Under the pieces are notes generated by a model. That model searched no databases. It was not told where the DNA came from and saw only the letters and a list, made by a program, of their open reading frames with translations. From NCBI RefSeq assembly GCF_018729255.1, contig NZ_CP076061.1:868001-932000 (forward strand): DNA of 64,000 nt. Reading direction: 5' to 3'. Made by a program: the position numbers and the translations under genes. The stretch comes from Cupriavidus sp. EM10 (GTDB lineage: Bacteria > Pseudomonadota > Gammaproteobacteria > Burkholderiales > Burkholderiaceae). Of this stretch, positions 19,741 to 27,358 are shown one piece after another (the stretch's first letter is position 1; each line of letters begins with the position of its first letter).

Positions 19741-20505
19741 ATGCCTGACCATTCGCTGTTGTCCGCCCTGCTCATCTTCGGACTTGGAGGGCTTCTCGGC
19801 GGCGTGGGCGGCCTGTTCGGCATCGGCGGCGGCCTGATCGCCATTCCCGCGCTGGGCCTGCTCTACGGCATGGACCAGCAACTGGCGCAGGGCACCTCGC
19901 TGGTCATGATCGCGCCCAACGTGCTGATCGGCTTCTGGCAATACCGCAAGCGCGCCGATATCGATCTCAGGACGGCCATCGTCCTGGGTCTTTCGGCCGT
20001 GCTGGCCACCTGGCTCTCGGCACGGCTCGCCACCTCGATCGATGCCGCGCTGCTGCGCCGGATCTTCGCCGTGTTCATGATCGGCCTGGCCCTCTACTTC
20101 CTCTGGCGCCTGCTGCCTGGCCGCGCCGCCACGCAACAGCAAGCCCGCGTTTCAACATCGTGGATCCCGGCCGTCGGCGTGGTCGGCGGCGCCTTCTCCG
20201 GCTTCTTCAGCGTGGGCGGCGGCGTGGTGGCCGCCCCCGCCCTGGTCGGCCTGTTCGGCATGCGACAGGCGGCCGCACAAGGGCTGGCGCTGGCGCTGGT
20301 CACCCCGGGCGCGGTCGTCGCCCTGCTCACCTACTCGCATGCCGGCCATGTGGACTGGTACAGCGGCATCCCGCTGTCGCTCGGCGGCATGCTGACCATT
20401 TCCTGGGGCGTGGCGCTGGCCCATCGCATGCCGGAACGACGCCTGCGCGCGGCGTTCGCGCTGTGCCTGATCGCCACGGCGATGGTGATGCTGGTTCGCG
20501 GCTAA
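19741..20505 (+). CDS. TauE/SafE-family membrane exporter
   Basis: A 254-residue integral membrane protein with about eight TM helices and the two internally repeated glycine-rich signatures of the family: GLFGIGGGLIAIPALGLLYG near residue 20 and FSVGGGVVAAPALVGLFGM near residue 150. Family members export sulfite, sulfoacetate or related organosulfonates, or import/export other small anions; this sequence does not resolve which. It is transcribed toward the RES toxin gene and their 3' ends overlap by 4 bases (20502-20505). No sulfur-metabolism gene lies nearby. Confidence 0.88.
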   Translation: MPDHSLLSALLIFGLGGLLGGVGGLFGIGGGLIAIPALGLLYGMDQQLAQGTSLVMIAPNVLIGFWQYRKRADIDLRTAIVLGLSAVLATWLSARLATSIDAALLRRIFAVFMIGLALYFLWRLLPGRAATQQQARVSTSWIPAVGVVGGAFSGFFSVGGGVVAAPALVGLFGMRQAAAQGLALALVTPGAVVALLTYSHAGHVDWYSGIPLSLGGMLTISWGVALAHRMPERRLRAAFALCLIATAMVMLVRG

Positions 20506-21206
20506 GCCAGGTCGGCGGGCAGCTGTTGGCCACCGGGCGGCAGGTAGCAAGGATCGCGGCACAATTCCCGGTGGAACGGCATATCTCCGAAGCGCATGGT
20601 GCGGACCGTGACCGTACGCCGCCACGCAGCCAGATGGCGAGAGTGAATCGCAATCGCCGAATGGTTCCGCAGCCGTCTTGACGGGTAGCGTATGCCGATG
20701 GCACCGGTATCGGCATGAAGTTCGGCAAGGATGTGATGTAGTTCGACGCCGAAGTGTTGGCACCAGGTGTATTGTGGGTTGGATATCTGGTCATAAATAC
20801 CCAATCGCGCCGCCGTCGCCCCACCGAGGTCCAACAGGCGGATGTCGTCTTCCAATTTGAAGAGCACGACCAATCCCTCGGTGACAGCGCCCCGCTCCAC
20901 GTAGAAGAAACCTGACCGCCGGATGCTCGGCCTGCAAAAGCGCCCCTCCCATATCGCAGTGGTCAGATCCTCGGCAACGTACACCCAATGAAACGGAAAC
21001 GATGCGCCGGACCCTTCCATCAAGGCAGGCGGCCCCCAGCGATAGGTGCGGACAACCGATTCCGGCAAAACCGACGACGGCGTCCACGCCGCGCGTGCCA
21101 GCCACGTTTCCCGGCGCAATTCGCACACACTGTCAGCCAGCACATCCTTCAGCAGCGCCCTCGGCGGCATGCGGATGGCACTATCCCGTTTCATCCTTGC
21201 ATTCAT
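20502..21206 (-). CDS. RES-domain toxin
   Basis: A 234-residue protein with a RES domain. The conserved Arg and Tyr of RES lie in VVRTYRW (about residue 52) and in FHWVYVAEDLTTAIWE (Tyr and Glu, about residues 75-90), and the Ser in the late block RYPSRRLRNHSAIAIH. Characterised RES toxins (for example P. putida PP_2433 and M. tuberculosis MbcT) degrade NAD+ by phosphorolysis or hydrolysis and have an ADP-ribosyltransferase-like fold. The start overlaps the stop of the upstream partner by 4 bases (ATGA), the order antitoxin then toxin seen in these type II modules. The approximately 30-residue N-terminal extension is longer than in minimal RES proteins. Activity is inferred from the family. 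Confidence 0.78.
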   Translation of the reverse strand: MNARMKRDSAIRMPPRALLKDVLADSVCELRRETWLARAAWTPSSVLPESVVRTYRWGPPALMEGSGASFPFHWVYVAEDLTTAIWEGRFCRPSIRRSGFFYVERGAVTEGLVVLFKLEDDIRLLDLGGATAARLGIYDQISNPQYTWCQHFGVELHHILAELHADTGAIGIRYPSRRLRNHSAIAIHSRHLAAWRRTVTVRTMRFGDMPFHRELCRDPCYLPPGGQQLPADLA

Positions 21207-21760
21207 GCCAGCGCGCCCCGCCGTTCCGCAACAAGCAATTCAAGCATGCTCAGCACGATGCGCTGACGCTCGATTTCCGGCATGGCCAGATAGTCGAGCT
21301 GGTCGATCGACACCGAATCGCGCGTCACAAAAAGCTTGCCGCACAACAGCTCTGCTGGCGTCAGATCGGCCATCTCGCCAAATCGAGTCTCCCAGAAGCC
21401 GTACGGATCGACACAACCTGCAGCGACCAGTGCGTCCATGACAGCCGGCATGAGCGCGCGGGCTGGCGCCACGAATTGCCATGCCGGGAATACTTGGCGC
21501 TTCGCAAGCGGGTCATATTCGGCGCAGAGCCGGCCTGCCGAAACCTCGTGCCACAGTTCGTCCGAGGATAACTTCGCGGTTTGCTGGGCGACGACTTCCT
21601 CGGGCGTCAATCCGCTGATCGGCAATCGGACGATTTCGCGCATGGCGCTCGAAAGATCGTGAGCGATGCCGACGGACCGGTTCCCGCACGAAACTCGACG
21701 CACATCTCGGGGCTGCGAAACGGCTACGGCCACATCTCCAACTACGGCTTCAACAAACAT
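21203..21760 (-). CDS. putative antitoxin partner of the RES toxin
   Basis: A 185-residue protein with an excellent ribosome site (AGGAGG, 5 bases before ATG 21760). The C-terminal part, with SGLTPEEVVAQQ and FWETRFGEMADLTPAELL, resembles the toxin-binding Xre/MbcA/ParS C-terminal domain, in which a Trp/Phe-rich helix precedes a TP-E-LL turn. I see no convincing helix-turn-helix in the N-terminal 50 residues, which instead look like beta strands (MFVEAVVGDVAVAVSQP). It overlaps the RES gene by 4 bases, so co-expression is certain by position. The antitoxin role is inferred from context. It may be a variant that blocks the RES active site without the usual DNA-binding domain, or with a divergent one. 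Confidence 0.6.
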   Translation of the reverse strand: MFVEAVVGDVAVAVSQPRDVRRVSCGNRSVGIAHDLSSAMREIVRLPISGLTPEEVVAQQTAKLSSDELWHEVSAGRLCAEYDPLAKRQVFPAWQFVAPARALMPAVMDALVAAGCVDPYGFWETRFGEMADLTPAELLCGKLFVTRDSVSIDQLDYLAMPEIERQRIVLSMLELLVAERRGALA

Positions 21761-21857
21761 TCTTGCCTCCTGGTCGAATCACCACGAAGCCAAGCCTACG
21801 CACGCAGCCCGGGCCGCTCAATCACCGCAACAGGAATATCGCAATCCTTAACCCTTC

Positions 21858-21874
21858 CGCAACGTTCCGTTGCG
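21858..21874. terminator. possible stem-loop after the methyltransferase gene
   Basis: A perfect 7-bp inverted repeat CGCAACG-TTC-CGTTGCG starts 9 bases beyond the methyltransferase stop on the minus strand. No T run follows, so it is only a weak terminator candidate. Confidence 0.35.
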
Positions 21875-21882
21875 CGCGGCCC

Positions 21883-22506
21883 TCATCCGGCCTTGCGGAA
21901 GACCAGGCTGAAGTTGTTGGCCGGCATCGGCACCGGCTCCGCGCAGGTCAAACCCTGGGCCACGCCCAGCGCGATCACGGCTTCCATGTCGCGGACGCCC
22001 CATGCCGCATCGGCTGCGCGCAGTTGCCGGTCGAACGCCTCGTTGCTGGGAGCGGTATGCGCGCCGTTGCGCCGGTATGGGCCATAGAGGTACAGCACGC
22101 CGCCGGGCTTCAGGTGGCGGCCGGCGCCCGCGAACAGCGCTTCGGCGGCAGCCCAGGGCGCGATGTGGATCATGTTGATGCAGACCATGGCATCCACGGA
22201 ATCGATGCCCCACGGCTCCTGCCTGACGTCGATGGCCAGCGGCGGCAGCACGTTCCCGGTCTTTTCGTAGGCCGTCCACGCCGCGATCGATTCGCGGTGC
22301 GTGGCATCGGGATCGCTGGGTTGCCAGGTCACGCCCGGCAGCCCGGCCGCGAAGTACACCGCATGCTGGCCGGTGCCGCTGGCGATCTCGAGCACCGTGC
22401 CGGACTTCGGCAGGGCGTCGCGCAAGACGGCCAGGATGGGCGCGCGGTTGCGGTCGGTGGCCGGCGCCATGCGGCGCGCGGTCGGGTCTGCGGCGGGCTG
22501 TGTCAT
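21883..22506 (-). CDS. DUF938 SAM-dependent methyltransferase-like protein
   Basis: A 207-residue protein matching the DUF938 family of Rossmann-fold methyltransferases. Motif I is VLEIASGTGQHAVYFAAGLP (about residues 38-57), with the SAM-binding acidic position in SDPDATHRESI, motif IV-like VCINMIHIAPW, and LKPGGVLYLYGPY. A characteristic early segment, RRMAPATDRNRAPIL, is present. The substrate is unknown. It stands alone on the minus strand between the RES module and phoX, with no overlap that would suggest coupling. Confidence 0.88.
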   Translation of the reverse strand: MTQPAADPTARRMAPATDRNRAPILAVLRDALPKSGTVLEIASGTGQHAVYFAAGLPGVTWQPSDPDATHRESIAAWTAYEKTGNVLPPLAIDVRQEPWGIDSVDAMVCINMIHIAPWAAAEALFAGAGRHLKPGGVLYLYGPYRRNGAHTAPSNEAFDRQLRAADAAWGVRDMEAVIALGVAQGLTCAEPVPMPANNFSLVFRKAG

Positions 22507-22606
22507 GGGGAATTCCTGTGAGCGTGCGCCGGGCGGTGTGCCCGGCGCCAGCCCACAGGTTAGCAGGCCGGCCCTGCCTGCGTGGTCAGACAGGGTCGGA
22601 AAATAC

Positions 22607-24592
22607 CTACGCGCGCTTGTTCAGTTGCAGCGCCGACGGCGTGGCCGTCAGGTAGCCGACGGCGGCCCCGAAGCGGTCCTTGTAGTTGGCGCGCACCAGC
22701 GGGTCCAGCATGCCCTTCACCTTGTCATGGAGGCCCTTTTCCCAGTCGCCGGCGTGCTGGAAGTTGCTCATGATGTAGGTCCAGCCGTGGATCTCGTCCA
22801 CCGCGTGCAGCCCGGTGGATTCCGCGCCGGCCGGGCACGACAGCACGCGCGACAGCTGCTTGGTATCGACGTTGTACGCCCACAGGAAGTTGTTCACGTG
22901 CGTGTTGCTGTCTTCGCCGACGAACAGCGTGCGCAGCTTTTCGGAGAACTTGAGGTTGTCGGGCGTGGCCACCTTGTCCGGGTTGGCGTAGTTGCCCAGC
23001 GCGTCCTGTGCCTTCTTCGGGCCGCCGCCAAGGTCTTCGGACACCAGCGCCGGCACGGGCGCCATGTCGACCGGCACCCATTCGCTGTCGATGCGGGCGC
23101 CCGCCTGGTCCGACTGCCCGCCGCGCAGGTTCAGCTCGTAGACCGCGCCCGAGTACGGGCCTTCCACGCGGATGTCGCCCGCATTGGCGGCGTTGCCGGC
23201 CAGCATGCTGGTCTCGATGCGCGAGATGGCCGAGTACGCCTTCTTGTCCGCGATATTGACGGTGGTGCCTTCCATCTTGGTGAAGCCCATGCTGCCGCCT
23301 ACCAGCGCCGCGTAGCGGTGCGTTTCCAGGAAGGCGGCGGCCTTTTCCTGCCCCGGCTTGAGCTTGACCCAGTTCGGCTTGCCGTCCAGCAGGATGCGCG
23401 TGAAGCTTGCATCCTCGGGGTCCTTGAAATGGACGTCCATGATGTCCGTGATCTTGATGCCGCCGTCCACCAGCTTGCGGATCTCGTCGCTGGTGGCGCT
23501 GCCCAGCGGAATCCACGTCAGCGTGGCCGCGCCCGGGCCGGTGCCCGACGTCTGGTGCCACTTGCCCACGTACAGCCTGCCCGCCGACAGGTCGCGCGGA
23601 CGGTCGGCGATGAACATGAAGAGGCCGCCGTTGGTGGCGTCGTCGCCCATCAGCACGGTGCGCTCGTCGGGCATTACCTGCACCAGTTCGTGCGAGATGC
23701 GGCCCATGCAGTAATGCTTGCGGATCGATCCGGTGCCGTCGGGGTTCACGGTTACTTCGGGCAGGTGGCCGTAGTTGTAGGGATTGGCGCGGCCTGCATC
23801 GCCGTAGAGGTGCTGGCTGAAGCCGCGCAGCTTCTTGTCGGTGCTGGCCTTGGCCGCGTCGGGTTCGTATTCCTCGCTCGACAGGTGCGTGTTCCACGGC
23901 GACAGGCTCGCGCCGCAGGTGATCCACAGGCCGTTCACGCCCGATGTATCCACGTTGTGATAGCGCACCAGGCTCAGTTTGCCGGTCTTCGGGTCCTGGT
24001 CCAGCGTCAGCACGGCGATAGGCGACGGCAGCATGCCGTGCATCTCCGCGTCGGCCTGGTCGCGGGTGGTGTACTCGAACTGCACCACCGCGAACACCGT
24101 GTTGCCCTTGACGCCACGCGCCTTGGCGTTGCGCAGCGTCAGCAGCGAGCTGCCGTCCGGGGCATCGGAATAGAACTGGCGCGCCTTGCCCGGCACGGAT
24201 TCGTCCATGATCGGCCGGTTCTGGATGTCGTAGTAGCCGCCGGCCAGCACCTTGTTGCCCTTGCCGTCGGACACCAGGTCGCCGGTGACGAAGAACGGCT
24301 GGTAGGCCAGCGTGTAGTCCCGCGCAGTGCCGTCGGCGTACGACACCTTCAGCGTCGAACCGACCGTCGTGGTGGCCATGGCCGCCGCGTTGTCCAGCGT
24401 CGGCGCGGCCATGCCGGTGAACGTGGCGGACGTGAAGGCGGCGGCCTTGCGGCGCGGCGCGGCGGCGAAGGCGGCCTCCATGGCGGACATGCCGCCGGCC
24501 AGGCTGGCGGCAGCCGCGCCGAGCGGCAGCATCGGGGCGCCGCCCAGGATTTTCAGGGCACGGCGACGGGCGTTGACGGTCTGGTCGGACAT
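22607..24592 (-). CDS. phoX: PhoX-family alkaline phosphatase, Tat-exported
   Basis: A 661-residue protein from ATG 24592 (a GTG 9 bases upstream is the alternative). The N-terminus is a twin-arginine signal: ARRRALKILGG, then an Ala-rich core ending FAAAPRRKAAA. The rest fits the PhoX/DUF839 beta-propeller family, with segments such as YDIQNRPIMDESVPGK, GLWITCGASLSPWNTHLSSE and FVGEDSNTHVNNFLWAYNVD. The first Glu/Cys block (TCGASLSPWNTHLSSEE) is the diagnostic PhoX signature. PhoX enzymes are periplasmic or secreted phosphatases using Ca and Fe, induced by phosphate starvation. A direct-repeat Pho box lies about 110 bases upstream on the coding strand, consistent with PhoB control. It is monocistronic. 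Confidence 0.9.
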   Translation of the reverse strand: MSDQTVNARRRALKILGGAPMLPLGAAAASLAGGMSAMEAAFAAAPRRKAAAFTSATFTGMAAPTLDNAAAMATTTVGSTLKVSYADGTARDYTLAYQPFFVTGDLVSDGKGNKVLAGGYYDIQNRPIMDESVPGKARQFYSDAPDGSSLLTLRNAKARGVKGNTVFAVVQFEYTTRDQADAEMHGMLPSPIAVLTLDQDPKTGKLSLVRYHNVDTSGVNGLWITCGASLSPWNTHLSSEEYEPDAAKASTDKKLRGFSQHLYGDAGRANPYNYGHLPEVTVNPDGTGSIRKHYCMGRISHELVQVMPDERTVLMGDDATNGGLFMFIADRPRDLSAGRLYVGKWHQTSGTGPGAATLTWIPLGSATSDEIRKLVDGGIKITDIMDVHFKDPEDASFTRILLDGKPNWVKLKPGQEKAAAFLETHRYAALVGGSMGFTKMEGTTVNIADKKAYSAISRIETSMLAGNAANAGDIRVEGPYSGAVYELNLRGGQSDQAGARIDSEWVPVDMAPVPALVSEDLGGGPKKAQDALGNYANPDKVATPDNLKFSEKLRTLFVGEDSNTHVNNFLWAYNVDTKQLSRVLSCPAGAESTGLHAVDEIHGWTYIMSNFQHAGDWEKGLHDKVKGMLDPLVRANYKDRFGAAVGYLTATPSALQLNKRA

Positions 24593-24700
24593 GGGATTCA
24601 CTAGGCTCTGTGGGTGTCTCGGGGGTGTCTGGTGGCGCTTCTGTAATGACGCACTGTGGCAGGAACGGCATCTGCCCCGTCCGGATGGTAAGACGATTTC

Positions 24701-24718
24701 GTGACAGCTGTTTGACGG
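24701..24718 (-). promoter_or_regulatory. candidate PhoB box upstream of phoX
   Basis: Read on the minus strand this is CCGTCAA-ACAG-CTGTCAC: two 7-base repeats of the CTGTCAT type separated by 4 bases, the geometry of a PhoB site. A weaker third repeat, TCGTCTT, follows at the same 4-base spacing. It lies 109 bases before the phoX start, on the correct strand. Confidence 0.65.
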
Positions 24719-24797
24719 TCAGCAAGTTGTCACACATTCGGTGCCACGACCGGCTGCGCTACACTCGCCCTCCTGCCTGTCGATTCCCTGCCCTGCC

Positions 24798-25415
24798 TTG
24801 CCCACCTTCACGCTAGCCGCCCCGGTTCACGCCGACATCGAGATACGCAAGAGCCGCTTTATTGCGTCGGCGGTGCCGGTGCCCGATCGCGAGACGGCCA
24901 TGGGGGTGATCGCCGACCTGCGCGCCCAGCATCCTGCCGCCACGCATGTCTGCTGGGCACTGCTTGCGGGTGGCCAGTCGGGCATGTCCGACGATGGCGA
25001 GCCGTCCGGCACGGCAGGCCGGCCGATCCTGGAAGTGCTGCGCCATCACGACCTGGACGGCGTGCTGGCCGCCGTGGTGCGCTATTACGGCGGCGTCAAG
25101 CTTGGCGCGGGCGGCCTGGTGCGCGCCTATACCGACGCCATTGCCGCCGCGCTCAAGGACGCATCGCGCATCGAGCGCATTGCCTACGCCACGCTGACCG
25201 TGCTGGTCGATTACCCGGACGAACCGCGCGTGCGCCGATGGATCGAGCAGTCGGCGGACGCGGGCTGCTCGCTGGCCGACACCCGCTACGGCGCGCTGGC
25301 CACGCTGGTCATCCGACTGCCCGCCGCGCTGCGCGACCAGGCACAGGCGGCCCTGCGCGATGCCACCCATGGGCGCGCAGCCTTTCCGGCCGACGAGGAC
25401 GCGGGGCATGGCTGA
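24798..25415 (+). CDS. yigZ: YigZ / IMPACT family protein
   Basis: A 205-residue YigZ-like protein. I prefer the TTG at 24798 (LPTFTLAAPVHADIEIRKSR) because this aligns with the family N-terminus; a GTG at 24741 would add 19 residues read through promoter-like sequence. The diagnostic block is GMSDDGEPSGTAGRPILEV, followed by AVVRYYGGVKLGAGGLVRAY. The C-terminal ferredoxin-like domain (YATLTVLVDYPDEPRVRRWI) is the YigZ C-terminal module. The eukaryotic homologue IMPACT binds GCN1; the bacterial role is not settled. It overlaps the ferredoxin gene by 8 bases. Confidence 0.86.
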   Translation: MPTFTLAAPVHADIEIRKSRFIASAVPVPDRETAMGVIADLRAQHPAATHVCWALLAGGQSGMSDDGEPSGTAGRPILEVLRHHDLDGVLAAVVRYYGGVKLGAGGLVRAYTDAIAAALKDASRIERIAYATLTVLVDYPDEPRVRRWIEQSADAGCSLADTRYGALATLVIRLPAALRDQAQAALRDATHGRAAFPADEDAGHG

Positions 25416-25710
25416 CATCCCGGACGACGATCGCGAATTCACGGCCCAGGTGCTGCCGGGCCAGGTGCGGTTTGCCGCGCCGGCGTCGCTCACGCTGCTG
25501 GAAAGCGCGCTGCTCGATGGCGTGAACCTGCCCAGCTCCTGCCGCAACGGCACCTGCCGCGCCTGCATGAGCAAGCTGCACGCGGGCAGCGTGCGGTATC
25601 GGATCGAATGGCCCGGACTGAGCCTGGACGAAAAGGACGACGGCTATATCCTGCCCTGCGTGGCGTGCCCCACCAGCGACGTGGTGTTCGAGCCGGTTGG
25701 CGCGGATTGA
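25408..25710 (+). CDS. plant-type [2Fe-2S] ferredoxin
   Basis: A 100-residue 2Fe-2S ferredoxin domain protein starting MADIPDDDREFTAQ. Cluster ligands are visible as SSCRNGTCRACMSK (Cys-x4-Cys-x2-Cys) and the distal Cys in YILPCVAC, giving the four Cys of the fold. It is a free-standing electron carrier, not fused to a reductase. It overlaps the yigZ stop by 8 bases and is probably co-translated with it. Its redox partner is not obvious nearby. The P450 at 27.4-28.6 kb lies on the other strand in a different transcript but could in principle be served by it. Confidence 0.88.
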   Translation: MADIPDDDREFTAQVLPGQVRFAAPASLTLLESALLDGVNLPSSCRNGTCRACMSKLHAGSVRYRIEWPGLSLDEKDDGYILPCVACPTSDVVFEPVGAD

Positions 25711-25721
25711 GCCCGCAGGGC

Positions 25722-26849
25722 TCAGTCCCTGTCGCGCCCGTTCACCGAGAAAAACCGCAGTGCGATCTTCAGCGCGTCGGGCCCGCCCGGGTCCGAGAAC
25801 GCCTGTCCGGGCGCGCCGCCGCTCCATGCATGGCGCAGCCCTTCGACCTTCACCACGCGCAGGTAGGGACGCGGTCCGGCCTGCCAGTCGAACACGTCCA
25901 CCGCGCGCCGTGTGCCGCGCCGCACGCGCCTGGCGGGCAACGCCACGGGAGCCGGCGTGCCGGGCGGTAGCAGCTCCAGCCACATCGCCGCCGTGGCCGT
26001 GGCGTTGTCGTAGGACACCACGCTGTCTTCATCGCCATGCAGCAACAACAGTGGCGGTGGGCGGCGCCCGGCCAGCGCCAGGCGGGCCGCCATGGGGTCG
26101 GGCGCGCGCTCGCCACGCATGGCCTTGGGCGCCTGCGTGGCATTGATCGCGCTATAGGGCGCGGCGCCCGAATGGGAGCCGATGGCGGCGAAGCGGTCCG
26201 GATAGCGCAGGCCCAGCATCATGGCCATGGCGCCGCCGGCCGACAGGCCGAACGCGCAGACGCGGTTGGCCAGGATGGCGTAGCGCTGGCTGACATGGTC
26301 GATCATCGACATCAGCAGCGCGGTTTCCGAGGCGCCGCGCGCGGCGGGCCGGAACCAGTTCCAGCAGCGATGGGCGTTGGCTTGCACCGACTGCTCGGGC
26401 ATCAGCACGACCCAGCGGGCGTCGCGCGCCACGGTAGCTACCCGCGCGCAGGCGGCAAAGCTGGCCGCATCCTGGCCGCAGCCGTGCAGCAGCACCAGCA
26501 ACGGCGCCGGCCGTGCCGCGGTGACACCCGGCGGCACGAAAATACGATACCGGCGCTGCGCCATGCGGCCGATGCCGAGGGTGAAGCCCCACTGGCCCTC
26601 TTCCCAGCATCCGCCGCCCTTGCTGACCGGCGCCCGCGCCGGCGTCACCACGCCGGTCAACGCCTGGCGGGCCACCTTGCCCACCGCGCGCCCCATGGCC
26701 TTGCTGACGGCCTGGCTCTGCTGCTTGGCCGCGCGCATCATCGGATCGGTCACGGTTTTCGTGACCGTGCGGCTGAACTGGCGTGCGCTGCGCGTCGCCT
26801 GTTTGCTTAGCGTTGCCCACAACTTCGTGCCGCCCGTGCGCCGTTTCAT
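25722..26849 (-). CDS. PHB-depolymerase-family esterase
   Basis: A 375-residue alpha/beta hydrolase of the esterase_phb/LpqC group. The core begins at about residue 95 (QRRYRIFVPPG), with the oxyanion block LLVLLHGCGQDAASFA and the nucleophile elbow FGLSAGGAMAMM (Ser near residue 217). The Asp lies in HGDEDSVVSYDNA and the His near the end in GLRHAWSGG. The first 80 residues or so are strongly basic and helical (Lys/Arg/Gln/Thr-rich, no signal peptide). Such an extension could bind polyhydroxybutyrate granules or DNA, but this is a guess. The extracellular depolymerases of the family have signal peptides, so an intracellular ester or oligomer substrate is more likely here. Confidence 0.85.
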   Translation of the reverse strand: MKRRTGGTKLWATLSKQATRSARQFSRTVTKTVTDPMMRAAKQQSQAVSKAMGRAVGKVARQALTGVVTPARAPVSKGGGCWEEGQWGFTLGIGRMAQRRYRIFVPPGVTAARPAPLLVLLHGCGQDAASFAACARVATVARDARWVVLMPEQSVQANAHRCWNWFRPAARGASETALLMSMIDHVSQRYAILANRVCAFGLSAGGAMAMMLGLRYPDRFAAIGSHSGAAPYSAINATQAPKAMRGERAPDPMAARLALAGRRPPPLLLLHGDEDSVVSYDNATATAAMWLELLPPGTPAPVALPARRVRRGTRRAVDVFDWQAGPRPYLRVVKVEGLRHAWSGGAPGQAFSDPGGPDALKIALRFFSVNGRDRD

Positions 26850-26976
26850 GCCGCATCGCCCCTTTGTTTTCGCTGCCGCGTGGTCAACCCTCCGCCGGGA
26901 TGATGCACGAGTCTACGGGGCGAATATGTCAGATTGTCATGAATCCTGGCGTCGGCAACGGCCCCGCAATCGCCGC

Positions 26977-27333
26977 TCAATGACCCGCGGCATCGTGCAC
27001 GGCGCGGCTGTCGGCCGGCGCCTGGTCGCGTTCGTGCAGGCCGTAGTCGCGCAGCACCTGGGCCACCCGCAGCCGGTAGTTGGCAAACACGCCACCCCGC
27101 CCCGCCGCCTGCGCCTGGCGGTGGTCGAGCGTATTGCGCCAGGCCAGCACGGCCGCTTCATCGCGGAAGAAGGACAGCGACAGCAGCTTGCCGGGCGTTG
27201 TCAGGCTCTGGAAGCGTTCCACCGAAATGAAGCCGTCGATACCCTCCAGCGTCGGTTTCAGATGGGCGGCGATGTCCAGATAGGTGTCCTGGCGCCCGGG
27301 CGCGGGCTCGACTTCGAAAATCACGGCGATCAT
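26977..27333 (-). CDS. antibiotic-biosynthesis-monooxygenase (ABM) fold protein
   Basis: A 118-residue protein starting MIAVIFEVEPAPGRQDTYLD with the dimeric alpha/beta-barrel pattern of ABM proteins: strand VIFEVEP, helix AHLKPTLEGIDGF, then SVERFQSLTTPGKLLSLSFF and DEAAVLAWRNTLDHRQAQ. The conserved His and Trp-Arg pair of the family are present. ABM enzymes oxidise aromatic or quinone substrates, or act as heme- or substrate-handling partners. It follows the P450 gene by 25 bases on the same strand, so the two very likely act together. Confidence 0.82.
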   Translation of the reverse strand: MIAVIFEVEPAPGRQDTYLDIAAHLKPTLEGIDGFISVERFQSLTTPGKLLSLSFFRDEAAVLAWRNTLDHRQAQAAGRGGVFANYRLRVAQVLRDYGLHERDQAPADSRAVHDAAGH

Positions 27334-27358
27334 GGGGTCTCCTTGTCTTGTTTCAGGG

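Noticed and set aside
22301..24604. 767-codon frame opposite phoX
   Set aside because: Low-complexity Arg/His/Gln composition and complete overlap with the phoX coding frame; no ribosome site or family match.
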